46,964 nucleotides of DNA, taken from contig ONOH01000014.1 in the NCBI GenBank assembly GCA_900319405.1, positions 1-46,964 of the forward strand. The letters are read 5' to 3'. Origin of the DNA: an uncultured Bacteroidales bacterium. GTDB lineage: Bacteria; Bacteroidota; Bacteroidia; Bacteroidales; UBA932. Below are positions 16,616 through 24,699 of the stretch, piece by piece (within the stretch, counting starts at the first letter, position 1; every line of letters begins with the position of its first letter). Below the pieces are notes generated by a model. It saw nothing but the letters and a program-made list of their open reading frames with translations, was not told the origin of the DNA and did no database searches. The position numbers were made by a program, and so were the translations under genes.

Positions 16616-17413
16616 ATGAACAAAATCCACCCTATGGCCCATGTCGATCCGGCCGCCACGCTGGGAGACAACATCGAAGTAGGACCTTTCGCCTTCATTG
16701 ATGCCCAAGTAGAGATTGGGGACGGCTGCCGCATCCTCAACGGCGCCACCATCTTCAACCACGTAAAAATGGGCAGGGACTGCACCGTCTTCCCGGGCGC
16801 CGTGGTCGGAGCCATCCCCCAGGACCTCAAATTCGAGGGAGAAGAATCCTGGGTGGAAATCGGAGACCGGGTGAATATCCGGGAATGCGCCACCGTCAAC
16901 CGGGGAACGAAAGCCAGCGGAAAGGGCATCACCCGGGTGGGCAGCGACACGCTCATCATGTCCTATGCCCACATCGCCCACGACTGCCAGATCGGCAGCC
17001 ACTGCATCATCGTCAGCTACGCAGGCCTGGCCGGAGAAACGGACGTGCACGACTGGGCCGTGATGGGCGGCAAATCCGGTTCCCACCAGTTCTCCAAAGT
17101 AGGCACCCACGCCTTTGTGGCGGCATACGCCAAACTCACCAAAGATGTCCCTCCCTATGTCCTTGCCGGCCGGGAACCCCTTGTTTTTGAAGGGGTCAAC
17201 CGTGTGGGACTCCTTCGCCGGGGTTTTACCGAGGAGCAGGTGAACGAAATCAAAGACATTTACGACACGCTCTATTTCAAGGGGATGAACGTAAGCCAGG
17301 CCGTGGAGTTCATTGAGGCCAACTTCCCCGCTTCCGGGCACCGCGAGACCATCCTCCACTTTATCCGTGAATCCAAGCGCGGCATCATTCCCAAGCCGCG
17401 TCCCGCCCACTAG
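16616..17413 (+). CDS. lpxA: acyl-ACP:UDP-N-acetylglucosamine O-acyltransferase
   Basis: First enzyme of lipid A synthesis; a cytoplasmic trimer with a left-handed beta helix. The 265-residue length fits. Hexapeptide repeats fill residues about 5-190, with the catalytic His122 in SYAHIAHDCQIG. The C-terminal helical domain runs from about 195 (GFTEEQVNEIKDIYDTLY). The segment usually reading GLTAVHQF is GKSGSHQFSKVG here. It is translated 8 bp after lpxC, and its stop TAG shares a base with the GTG start of the next gene. Confidence 0.96.
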   Translation: MNKIHPMAHVDPAATLGDNIEVGPFAFIDAQVEIGDGCRILNGATIFNHVKMGRDCTVFPGAVVGAIPQDLKFEGEESWVEIGDRVNIRECATVNRGTKASGKGITRVGSDTLIMSYAHIAHDCQIGSHCIIVSYAGLAGETDVHDWAVMGGKSGSHQFSKVGTHAFVAAYAKLTKDVPPYVLAGREPLVFEGVNRVGLLRRGFTEEQVNEIKDIYDTLYFKGMNVSQAVEFIEANFPASGHRETILHFIRESKRGIIPKPRPAH

Positions 17414-18057
17414 TGCTCCTGAGCACGGCATACTTCCCTCCCCTGGCCTGGTTTGCCCTGGCAGCCCGGGATATGGTCTTGTTTCCCGATCAGGTCCGGC
17501 CGTCTTCCGTATGGCTGGAGGCCTGTGAAAATTACCAGAAACAAAGTTATCGGAACCGCTGTTACATCCTGGCCTCCGACGGCCCCCAGATGCTGCAAGT
17601 TCCGGTTGTACACTCCTCAGAATCAGGGATTTGCCTCCTCCAGATAGACTATTCCACCCCCTGGGTATGCCGTACGGAACGTGCGCTGGACACCGCCTAT
17701 GAAACGGCGGCCTACTACGAGTACTACCGGGACGAAGTCTTTGCCCTGCTGGACTTCCGGCCCCGGACGCTATGGGAACTGAACCTTTCCCTGATCCGAT
17801 GGTGCCTGGAGAAAAGCGGCATCCGCTGCGAACTGAAGCCCACCGCCGCTTTTGCCGCACCGGATTCCGTTGCCGATGACTACCGCTACGCCATCCACCC
17901 CAAGCGTCCCGATACGGTTCTGTCCCGGATGGGGCTTGAGAAGCCCTATTACCAGGTGTTCCGGGACCGCCTGGGAGGCTTCACCCCGCGGCTGTGCATC
18001 CTGGACCTCCTTTTCAATGAAGGCCCCGGCAGCATCCGCTGGCTCAAACAACTCTAG
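17413..18057 (+). CDS. WbqC-like family protein
   Basis: 214-residue cytoplasmic protein of the WbqC family (named after an O-antigen cluster gene; activity not established). Family marks are the N-terminal STAYFPPLAWFALAA and the strongly conserved EACENYQKQSYRNRC followed by LQVPVVH. The start is a GTG whose G is the last base of the lpxA stop codon (TAGTG), consistent with coupled translation; no better ATG precedes YFPP. Its position after lpxA hints at a role in surface glycolipid assembly, but this is inference. It ends 3 bp from the convergent purD with no terminator between them. Confidence 0.85.
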   Translation: MLLSTAYFPPLAWFALAARDMVLFPDQVRPSSVWLEACENYQKQSYRNRCYILASDGPQMLQVPVVHSSESGICLLQIDYSTPWVCRTERALDTAYETAAYYEYYRDEVFALLDFRPRTLWELNLSLIRWCLEKSGIRCELKPTAAFAAPDSVADDYRYAIHPKRPDTVLSRMGLEKPYYQVFRDRLGGFTPRLCILDLLFNEGPGSIRWLKQL

Positions 18058-18060
18058 GAA

Positions 18061-19386
18061 TTACTCGAAAGCAATGTGGGCGATGTCTTTTCGGTAGAAG
18101 AGATTCTCGCACTGGATTTTCTCCACTTCCCGATACACCTTGGCGCGGGCTTCGGCCAGGTCCTTTCCACCGGAGACCACCATCAGCACACGGCCGCCGC
18201 TGGTGAAGACCTGTCCGTCCCGTACTGCGGTTCCCATATGATAGACCTGGGCATCCACCCGGTCCAGCCCCTGAATATCAAAGCCTTTCTCGTAATGGCC
18301 GGGATATCCTTTTGACGCCAGGACAACCCCCAGGGTGACGGCATTTTCCCATACCGGTTCTTCCACGGGACAAGCAGTAGCCACTGCCTCGAAGATATCG
18401 TAGATGTCGCTTTTGAGAAGGGGCAGCACCACCTCCGTCTCGGGGTCTCCGAAACGGGCGTTGAACTCGATGACCTTGATGCCCTGAGAAGTCTTTATCA
18501 AGCCTCCGTACAGGACGCCGGAAAGCGGAAGACCCTCGGCCACCATCGCGGAAGCCGTTTTGCACATGATTTCCTCCAAGGCAAACTTCCTGTCCTCCTC
18601 CGTTATGAAAGGAAGGCCCGTATAGGCGCCCATGCCACCGGTATTTGGCCCCTTGTCCCCGTCGAAGGCACGCTTGTGGTCCTGTGAAAGGGGCATCGGA
18701 TACACGCGGGAGCCGTCCACGAAGCAAAGGAAAGAGAATTCCGGACCGCTGAGGAAATCCTCCACCACGACCCTGCCTTCCCCGAAGGAATGGTCCAGGA
18801 GCATATCGGCCAGGGCTTTTCTGGCCTCGTCCAGGTCCTGGGCAATGACCACGCCTTTTCCGGCGGCCAGGCCGTCATACTTGAGAACGGCCGGGAAGGG
18901 ACGGGACGAGACATAGGCCAGGGCTTCCTCAAAGTCGGAGAAACTGCGGTAAGCGGCCGTGGGAATGCCGTACTTGTCCATCAGTTTCTTGGCAAACTCC
19001 TTGGAGCTTTCGATGGCCGTCGCGGCCTGCGTGTGGCCGAAAACCGCCAACCCGGCAGCCCTGAAAGCGTCGGCGATGCCGGCAGCCAGGGCGGCTTCGG
19101 GGCCCACCACGGTTAGGTCCACCTGGTTTTCCAGGGCAAAGGCCTTGAGGCCCTCCACGTCGGTGTCTTTCAACGGCACATTGAACGCCTGCGAGCCGAT
19201 ACCGGCATTTCCGGGGGCGCAATAAATCTTGGAGACACGGGGACTGCGGCTGAGCGCATCCACAATGGCGTGTTCCCGGCCGCCGCCACCAACCACCAGC
19301 ACGGTTTTTCCGAGGCAGTTCTCCAGATTGATTTCAAGTCCCCCCATTGAGGTTTTCAGAGAAGGAAGAGGATAAACAAGACCCAT
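18061..19386 (-). CDS. purD: phosphoribosylamine-glycine ligase (GAR synthetase)
   Basis: Second step of purine synthesis; an ATP-grasp enzyme joining glycine to phosphoribosylamine. The 441-residue protein contains VLVVGGGGREHAI, the ATP-grasp core (LKYDGLAAGKGVVIAQD), PNTGGMGAYTG and EFNARFGDPETE. The chosen start gives about 27 extra residues before VLVVGGGG. It was preferred because its upstream is AT-rich like other starts here; an internal ATG at 19347 is the alternative. It is separated from purH by 93 bp holding a GC-rich palindrome and a terminator-like hairpin, so it may have its own transcript. Confidence 0.96.
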   Translation of the reverse strand: MGLVYPLPSLKTSMGGLEINLENCLGKTVLVVGGGGREHAIVDALSRSPRVSKIYCAPGNAGIGSQAFNVPLKDTDVEGLKAFALENQVDLTVVGPEAALAAGIADAFRAAGLAVFGHTQAATAIESSKEFAKKLMDKYGIPTAAYRSFSDFEEALAYVSSRPFPAVLKYDGLAAGKGVVIAQDLDEARKALADMLLDHSFGEGRVVVEDFLSGPEFSFLCFVDGSRVYPMPLSQDHKRAFDGDKGPNTGGMGAYTGLPFITEEDRKFALEEIMCKTASAMVAEGLPLSGVLYGGLIKTSQGIKVIEFNARFGDPETEVVLPLLKSDIYDIFEAVATACPVEEPVWENAVTLGVVLASKGYPGHYEKGFDIQGLDRVDAQVYHMGTAVRDGQVFTSGGRVLMVVSGGKDLAEARAKVYREVEKIQCENLFYRKDIAHIAFE

Positions 19387-19413
19387 AATCTTATAATTTT
19401 ACTTTATTTAAGT

Positions 19414-19446
19414 CCCTCCCCCGAGGGGAGGGGTTTCGGGAGGGAG
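19414..19446. repeat. GC-rich palindromic intergenic element
   Basis: CCCTCCCC (19414-19421) pairs with GGGGAGGG (19425-19432) around CGA, followed by a second G-rich arm CGGGAGGG. From memory, similar elements are common between genes in Bacteroidota, but only one copy is present here. It lies between purH and purD. Confidence 0.55.
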
Positions 19447-19465
19447 TGACGTTAAACACTGTTAT

Positions 19466-19488
19466 TTAAAACACTGGCATCAGTGTTT
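19466..19488 (-). terminator. hairpin at the end of purH
   Basis: AAACACTG (19469-19476) and CAGTGTTT (19481-19488) form a perfect 8-bp stem that includes the purH stop codon. On the minus strand it runs into TTTTAAATAAC. It could end transcription before purD, but the T run is short. Confidence 0.5.
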
Positions 19489-21009
19489 AAAATGTCTTAT
19501 TCCGGTGAAGAGCATCGTGATTCCCAGTTCGTCGGCCTTTTTGATGGCGTCTTCGTCACGGATGCTGCCGCCGGGCTGGACGATGACCGTAACGCCGTAC
19601 TGTGCGGCCAGGGCCACCGTATCGTCAAAGGGCAGGAAACCGTCGGAAGCCAGCACCAGCCCCTCCGTGAAGCCGGCGTTCCTAGCCTCTTCCAAGGCGA
19701 TGAGAGCGGAGCCCACGCGATTGGTCTGTCCGGCACCGATGCCGATAGTGTGGCCATCCCGAACAACGGCTATGGCATTGGATTTCACGTGTTTGACTAT
19801 TTTCCAACCGAAGTTGGCATCGGAGAGCTGCGCCGCGACGGGTTTCACATTGGTAACACACATTTCGGGAGTGACTTTTTCTATCCGGGTGTCCAGCTGC
19901 TGGGCCAGCATACCGCCGTTGACGCTGATGAACTGAGGGACAGGAGCTTCGCTCCGGGTCATATCCACCTTCATCACGCGAAGGTTTTTCTTGGCGGAGA
20001 GGATCTCCAGAGCCTCGGGAGTATAATCGGGAGCGATGACAATTTCCAGGAAGATGGGCTTCATCCCGGCGGCCACCTCGGCGGTGAGGGTGCGGTTCAC
20101 GCACACGATACCGCCGTAGATGCTCACCTTATCGGCCTCGTAAGCCGCCTGCCAGGCTTCCTCGATGGTAGCCCCCACCGCAGCACCGCAGGGATTCATG
20201 TGCTTGAGGGCCACGCAGAAGGGTTCCTCGAAGTCCCGGAGCACGTTCAGGGCCGCATTGGCATCCTGGATGTTGTTGTAGGAGAGTTCCTTTCCCTGGA
20301 TCTGGGTGGCAAAGGCCAGAGAGAAGGGCGCCGGTTCCGGGGTGGCATAGAACTTGGCCGCCTGGTGAGGGTTTTCTCCGTAGCGGAGTCCCTGCTTGAG
20401 GTCATACTCCAGGAAAAGTTTCTCGTTCAGGCCAGCCTGGGCGCGCATATAGGTGGCGATGCAGGCATCGTACTGGGCCGTATGGGTATAGGCCTTGGCC
20501 GAGAGTTGGAGACGGGTCTGGTCGGAGGTCTTGCCATCGGCCTTCAATTCTTCCAGGACCACGGCGTAGTCGGCAGGATCGCAGACGATGGTGACGTCCT
20601 TCCAGTTCTTGGCGGCGCTGCGCACCATGGAAGGGCCGCCGATGTCGATATTTTCGATGGCATCTTCCAGGCTCACTCCCTCCCTGGCAATGGTCTGGCG
20701 GAAGGGATACAAATTCACGCACACCAGCTCAATGGTCTCGATGCCGTTCTCCTTGAGGGTTTCCATATGGGCGGGAACGTCCCGTCGGGCCAGGATGCCG
20801 CCGTGCACCTTGGGATGCAGGGTCTTGACCCGGCCGTCGCAGATTTCCGGGAATCCGGTCACTTCGCTGATGCCGATGGTCTTCACCCCCTCGGATTCCA
20901 GCAGTTTTTGGGTACCGCCCGTAGCGATGATTTCCCAACCCAATTCCACAAGGCCCTTCACAAACGGAACCAGGCCGGTCTTGTCAGATACACTAACTAA
21001 CGCTCGCAT
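19480..21009 (-). CDS. purH: bifunctional AICAR transformylase / IMP cyclohydrolase
   Basis: Last two steps to IMP. The 509-residue protein has the IMP cyclohydrolase domain first (MRALVSVSDKTGLVPFVKGL, GGTQKLL, RVKTLHPKVHGGIL) and the formyl-transfer domain after about residue 195, with the conserved ALKHMNPCGAAVG, YGGIVCVN and a C-terminal GAGQTNRVGSA. It overlaps the end of purN by 13 bp, so it is translated from the same mRNA. Confidence 0.98.
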   Translation of the reverse strand: MRALVSVSDKTGLVPFVKGLVELGWEIIATGGTQKLLESEGVKTIGISEVTGFPEICDGRVKTLHPKVHGGILARRDVPAHMETLKENGIETIELVCVNLYPFRQTIAREGVSLEDAIENIDIGGPSMVRSAAKNWKDVTIVCDPADYAVVLEELKADGKTSDQTRLQLSAKAYTHTAQYDACIATYMRAQAGLNEKLFLEYDLKQGLRYGENPHQAAKFYATPEPAPFSLAFATQIQGKELSYNNIQDANAALNVLRDFEEPFCVALKHMNPCGAAVGATIEEAWQAAYEADKVSIYGGIVCVNRTLTAEVAAGMKPIFLEIVIAPDYTPEALEILSAKKNLRVMKVDMTRSEAPVPQFISVNGGMLAQQLDTRIEKVTPEMCVTNVKPVAAQLSDANFGWKIVKHVKSNAIAVVRDGHTIGIGAGQTNRVGSALIALEEARNAGFTEGLVLASDGFLPFDDTVALAAQYGVTVIVQPGGSIRDEDAIKKADELGITMLFTGIRHFKH

Positions 21010-21563
21010 AATAGTTTTTTTATGGTTTCAATGTATAATTCGTGTTCGATTTTCTGGCCGATGCGGTGCACTTCGGCGGGGTCCGAGCCTTCGTAGGGGA
21101 AGGCCCGCTGGGCGATGATCCGTCCACCGTCCAGATCGGCGTTCACCCAGTGGATGGTGATGCCGTAAACCTTGACGCCGTAGGCTACGGCGTCCTCCAC
21201 GGCATGGGCACCCTTGAAGGACGGCAGCAGCGAAGGATGGATATTGATGATTCTGCCCTCGTAGGCATTCAGGAGGGTCTCACCGACAATGCGCATATAG
21301 CCCGCCAGGCACACCAGGTCAATTCCCCTGGCATCCAGCAACTTTACAATCTCCGCCTCGTATTCGGCCTTGGAGGCATAATCCCGGGGCGAAAAGACAT
21401 AAGTCTCGATGCCGAGCTCCCGGGCACGCCCGATGACGGGAGCGCCGGGCTTGTCGCATACCATCACGGCCACCCGGGCATCCAGAATACCGTCCCGGCA
21501 GGCCTTGGCGATGGCCACGAAGTTGGTGCCTGTGCCGGAGGCGAATACAGCTAGGTTTTTCAT
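20997..21563 (-). CDS. purN: phosphoribosylglycinamide formyltransferase (GART)
   Basis: Third purine step, using 10-formyl-tetrahydrofolate. The 188-residue protein starts MKNLAVFASGTGTNFVAI and has the catalytic region INIHPSLLPSFKGAHAVEDA (Asn-His pair) and the later Asp in VNADLDGG. The start was set at MKNL; an ATG 48 bp further upstream would only add translated interspersed repeat (CHSERSEE) and is rejected. It lies 31 bp after purM and overlaps purH. Confidence 0.97.
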   Translation of the reverse strand: MKNLAVFASGTGTNFVAIAKACRDGILDARVAVMVCDKPGAPVIGRARELGIETYVFSPRDYASKAEYEAEIVKLLDARGIDLVCLAGYMRIVGETLLNAYEGRIINIHPSLLPSFKGAHAVEDAVAYGVKVYGITIHWVNADLDGGRIIAQRAFPYEGSDPAEVHRIGQKIEHELYIETIKKLLCER

Positions 21564-21567
21564 AATC

Positions 21568-21593
21568 GATTCTTCACTTCGTTCAGAATGACA
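21568..21593 (+). repeat. short interspersed repeat of the HSERSEE type, copy 2
   Basis: GATTCTTCACTTCGTTCAGAATGACA in the purM-purN gap. Relative to the direction of transcription it is inverted compared with copies 1 and 3. Confidence 0.75.
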
Positions 21594-21594
21594 A

Positions 21595-22623
21595 TTACGG
21601 GAGAATGACAACTCCGGGGCGGTCGGTCACGCGACCGATGACGGAGGCGTTTTCACCGTGGCTCCGGAGAATCTCGATGGCCCTGGGGGCCTCGGAGGCA
21701 TCCAGGACGGCAATCATTCCGATGCCCATATTGAAGATGTTGAACATTTCGCGGTGCGGAACGGCACCCCACTTTTCCAGCATCTTGAAAACGGGAAGTA
21801 TCTCCCAAGTTCCTTCTTGAATCTCCAGGCCCTGACCGGGCTTGAGTACACGCGGAATGTTCTCGTCAAAGCCGCCTCCCGTGATGTGGCAAATGCCGTG
21901 TACATCGCACTGGCGGATGACGTCCAGCATCTGCCGGACATAGATTTTCGTAGGGGTGAGAAGCACGTCTCCCAGCTTGGCGCCGCCGAATTCGGGGATG
22001 GCATCCTGATAGTCCAATCCGGCATCGGCCACGATCTTCCGAACCAGTGAGAAACCGTTGGAGTGCACACCGGTAGAAGCCACGCCCAGCAGAACGTCTC
22101 CCACTTTCACCTTGGAGCCGTCGATGAGCCGGGATTTCTCCACCACGCCGGTGGTGAAGCCGGCAATGTCATACTCGCCATCCTCGTACATTCCGGGCAT
22201 CTCGGCCGTTTCTCCACCCACGAGGGCGCAGCCGGCCTGACGGCAGCCTTCGGCCACCCCCGCCACAATGGCTTCTACCTTGGCAGGAACGTTGTGCCCC
22301 AGGGCTACATAATCCAGGAAAATGAGCGGCTCGGCCCCCTGGGCGAGGACGTCGTTGACGCACATCGCCACGGCATCGATGCCGATGCTGTCGTGCCGGT
22401 CCATCGCGAACGCAATCTTCAGTTTGGTTCCCACGCCGTCGGTGCCGCTCACCAGGACGGGGTCCTTCACGTTCAGGGCGGAAAGGTCAAACATGCCGCC
22501 AAAAGAGCCGATGTTGCCCATCGAGCCCGTGCGGGAGGTGGAAGCTACGTGCTGCTTGATGCGCCGCACCACTTCATATCCGGCTTCCAGGTTCACGCCG
22601 GAGGCTTCGTAAGATTTTGCCAT
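21595..22623 (-). CDS. purM: phosphoribosylformylglycinamidine cyclo-ligase (AIR synthetase)
   Basis: Fifth purine step, closing the imidazole ring. 342 residues, normal length. Visible are GVNLEAGYEVVRRIK at the N-terminus, VSGTDGVGTKLKIA, GIDAVAMCVNDVLAQGAEPLIFLDY, LVGGETAEMPGMY and, in the C-terminal half, HITGGGFDENIPR. It starts 1 bp after the purF stop codon. Confidence 0.98.
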   Translation of the reverse strand: MAKSYEASGVNLEAGYEVVRRIKQHVASTSRTGSMGNIGSFGGMFDLSALNVKDPVLVSGTDGVGTKLKIAFAMDRHDSIGIDAVAMCVNDVLAQGAEPLIFLDYVALGHNVPAKVEAIVAGVAEGCRQAGCALVGGETAEMPGMYEDGEYDIAGFTTGVVEKSRLIDGSKVKVGDVLLGVASTGVHSNGFSLVRKIVADAGLDYQDAIPEFGGAKLGDVLLTPTKIYVRQMLDVIRQCDVHGICHITGGGFDENIPRVLKPGQGLEIQEGTWEILPVFKMLEKWGAVPHREMFNIFNMGIGMIAVLDASEAPRAIEILRSHGENASVIGRVTDRPGVVILP

Positions 22624-22624
22624 A

Positions 22625-23983
22625 TCAGTCTTCGGTAGTTATATCGTCATACAGTAAGGTAGGATACTCTCCAGTAAAGCAGGCCTGGCAGGGATTGGCA
22701 CAGCCGAAACAGGAATCCCGCGTGGATTCCGGGCTCAGGTAGCCCAGGGTATCGGCACCGATGGCCTCGCACGCCTCCGAGAGCGTCCGGCGGGAGCACA
22801 GGAGCTCTTCCGGCGTGGAGGTGTCCACGCCGTAATGGCAGGTGAAACGCATCATCGGGCTGGCAATGCGGACATGTACTTCTGCGGCCCCGGCCTCGCG
22901 CAACATCCTCACAATCTTGAGCGAGGTGGTGCCGCGCACGATGGAATCGTCCACCAGGACGATGCGCTTGCCCGAAACGATGCTGCGTACGGGTGACAGC
23001 TTCATTTTTACGCCCAGTTCGCGCATCGACTGGACCGGCTGGATGAAGGTGCGGCCCACGTATTTGTGCTTAACCAGGCCCATCTCGTAAGGGATTCCGC
23101 TCTCCTCGGCATAGCCCATCGCCGCGCTGAGGCTGGATTCCGGGACACCCACCACGATATCGGCCCGGGCGGGACATTCACGGAAGAGACGACGGCCGGC
23201 TTCCTTCCGGTACGCGTGTACATTGCAACCGTCGATGTCGCTGTCCGGACGGGCGAAATAGATATACTCCATCGCGCACATCTGGTGGCGGGAAAATCTG
23301 GAATACGGCGTGCTCCTGAGCCCGTGGCGGTCCAGGGACACAATCTCCCCGGGATTCACGTCCCGAAGGAACTCGGCGCCCATTATCTCAAAGGCGCAGG
23401 ATTCGCTGCTCACCGCATAGCCCTCTCCCAGTTTGCCGATGCACAGCGGCTTGATGCCGTGCTTGTCGCGGCAGGCATAGATGCGGTTGGGCGTCATAAT
23501 CACAAAAGCGAATCCTCCCTCCATCATATTGAGGGCCTTCACGATATTGACGATACGGTCTTCTCCGGCCGTTTTCTTGATCAGGTGGGCCAGCAGTTCA
23601 CTGTGGGAGGGTGTCTGGAAGATGGTTCCGCGCTTTTCCAGGTAGTCGGCAATCTGCCTGGCGTTGACCACATTGCCGTCGGCGGCGACGGCGAAGTCCC
23701 CGCTGCGGTGATGGAAGAAAAGGGGATCCACATTTTCCAGGCCTCCCTTGGAAGCGTTGGCATACTTCACGCTACCGATCCCCATGGTGCCCGGAAGATG
23801 GTTCACCTCCCCATTGGTAAATATCTCGCTCAGAAGGCCCAGCCCCCGGTAACGGTGGTATTTTCCCTCCCCGTCAAAGGTGGCGATACCGCCTCCTTCC
23901 TGCCCGCGGTGCTGAAGATTGTGCAGCCCGTAATAAATGTGTACAGCGGCGTCGGGAACGCCATAAACAGCAAGAACTCCCAT
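22625..23983 (-). CDS. purF: amidophosphoribosyltransferase lacking the N-terminal cysteine
   Basis: First purine step, making phosphoribosylamine from PRPP. 452 residues: Ntn glutamine-amidotransferase domain (about 1-220) then a phosphoribosyltransferase domain with the PRPP loop VLVDDSIVRGTTS. The family normally begins with Cys (CGVFGIYG), the nucleophile that splits glutamine. Here the sequence is MGVLAVYG: the initiator Met occupies the Cys position, and the codons before it (Tyr, Leu) offer none. The rest of the glutaminase domain is kept (NLQHRGQEGGGI, DGNVVNARQ). Four candidate 4Fe-4S ligands of the Bacillus type are present: the Cys in HQMCAMEYIYFARPDS, the Cys in FTCHYGVDTST, and the pair in CQACFTG. 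So the enzyme may use ammonia. The start overlaps the purC stop (TGATG). Confidence 0.93.
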   Translation of the reverse strand: MGVLAVYGVPDAAVHIYYGLHNLQHRGQEGGGIATFDGEGKYHRYRGLGLLSEIFTNGEVNHLPGTMGIGSVKYANASKGGLENVDPLFFHHRSGDFAVAADGNVVNARQIADYLEKRGTIFQTPSHSELLAHLIKKTAGEDRIVNIVKALNMMEGGFAFVIMTPNRIYACRDKHGIKPLCIGKLGEGYAVSSESCAFEIMGAEFLRDVNPGEIVSLDRHGLRSTPYSRFSRHQMCAMEYIYFARPDSDIDGCNVHAYRKEAGRRLFRECPARADIVVGVPESSLSAAMGYAEESGIPYEMGLVKHKYVGRTFIQPVQSMRELGVKMKLSPVRSIVSGKRIVLVDDSIVRGTTSLKIVRMLREAGAAEVHVRIASPMMRFTCHYGVDTSTPEELLCSRRTLSEACEAIGADTLGYLSPESTRDSCFGCANPCQACFTGEYPTLLYDDITTED

Positions 23984-24699
23984 CAGATATCCAGTTTTTC
24001 CAGTCTTTCAAGTACTTCAGCATAAGCAGGGACCACATCTCCCAAATCCAGGCGGAAACGGTCCCGGTCCATGCGTTCTCCCGTCTGCTCGTCCCAGAGG
24101 CGGCAGGTGTCAGGGCTGATTTCATCGGAGATGATAATTTCTCCCGTATCGCTGGCGCGGCCAAACTCAAACTTTACATCCACCAGTTCGGTGCCTGCCC
24201 GGTGGAAAAGCTCGGTGAGGAGAGGGCCCGCCTTTTTGGCCAGGGAAAACATCTGTTCCAGTTCTTCGTAACTGGCCAGGCCCAGGGCCACCGCCTGGTC
24301 GCTGTTCACCAGCGGGTCTCCCAGCTCGTCGTTGTTATAGCAGAGGTCGGTGATGGTGTTGGCGGGTTTGAATCCGTCTTCCACGCCCAGTTTGGCGGCC
24401 AGGGTCCCGGCCATCCGGTTGTGGAAAACCACTTCAAGGGGGATGATGTCAATCTTACGGCACAGCTGTTCCCGCTCGTCCAGGAGTTCGATAAAATGGG
24501 TCCGGATGCCCATCCGGTTCAAGTACCCCAGCAGGATGGCCGATATCCGGTTGTTCAGGATGCCCTTCCCGCGCATACGCGCCCGCTTGACACTGTTGAA
24601 TGCCACAATAACATCCTTGTAGTGGAAAATCACCCGATGGGGGTCATCCGTGGCATAGACGCGCTTTTCGTTTCCTTCGAAGATAAGGTCCTTTTTCAT
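23983..24699 (-). CDS. purC: SAICAR synthase, short bacterial form
   Basis: Seventh purine step (CAIR + aspartate + ATP to SAICAR). 238 residues, like Bacillus and Escherichia PurC. Motifs: EGNEKRVYATDD (glycine-rich strand region), FNSVKRARMRGKGILNN, the conserved RKIDIIPLEVVFHNRMAGT, VDVKFEFGR and ISDEISPDTCRLWD. A second, longer SAICAR synthase is encoded at 29072-30016. It overlaps purL by 4 bp (ATGA) and purF by 1 bp, so it is an integral part of the operon. Confidence 0.95.
   Translation of the reverse strand: MKKDLIFEGNEKRVYATDDPHRVIFHYKDVIVAFNSVKRARMRGKGILNNRISAILLGYLNRMGIRTHFIELLDEREQLCRKIDIIPLEVVFHNRMAGTLAAKLGVEDGFKPANTITDLCYNNDELGDPLVNSDQAVALGLASYEELEQMFSLAKKAGPLLTELFHRAGTELVDVKFEFGRASDTGEIIISDEISPDTCRLWDEQTGERMDRDRFRLDLGDVVPAYAEVLERLEKLDI

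Noticed and set aside
18555-18570. Another palindrome copy (TTTTGCACA) in purD
   Set aside because: Only half an arm, no partner arm nearby, and it encodes ordinary purD sequence.
21564-21611. Longer purN with an N-terminal CHSERSEES peptide
   Set aside because: The extra codons are the interspersed repeat; conserved PurN sequence begins at MKNLAVF.
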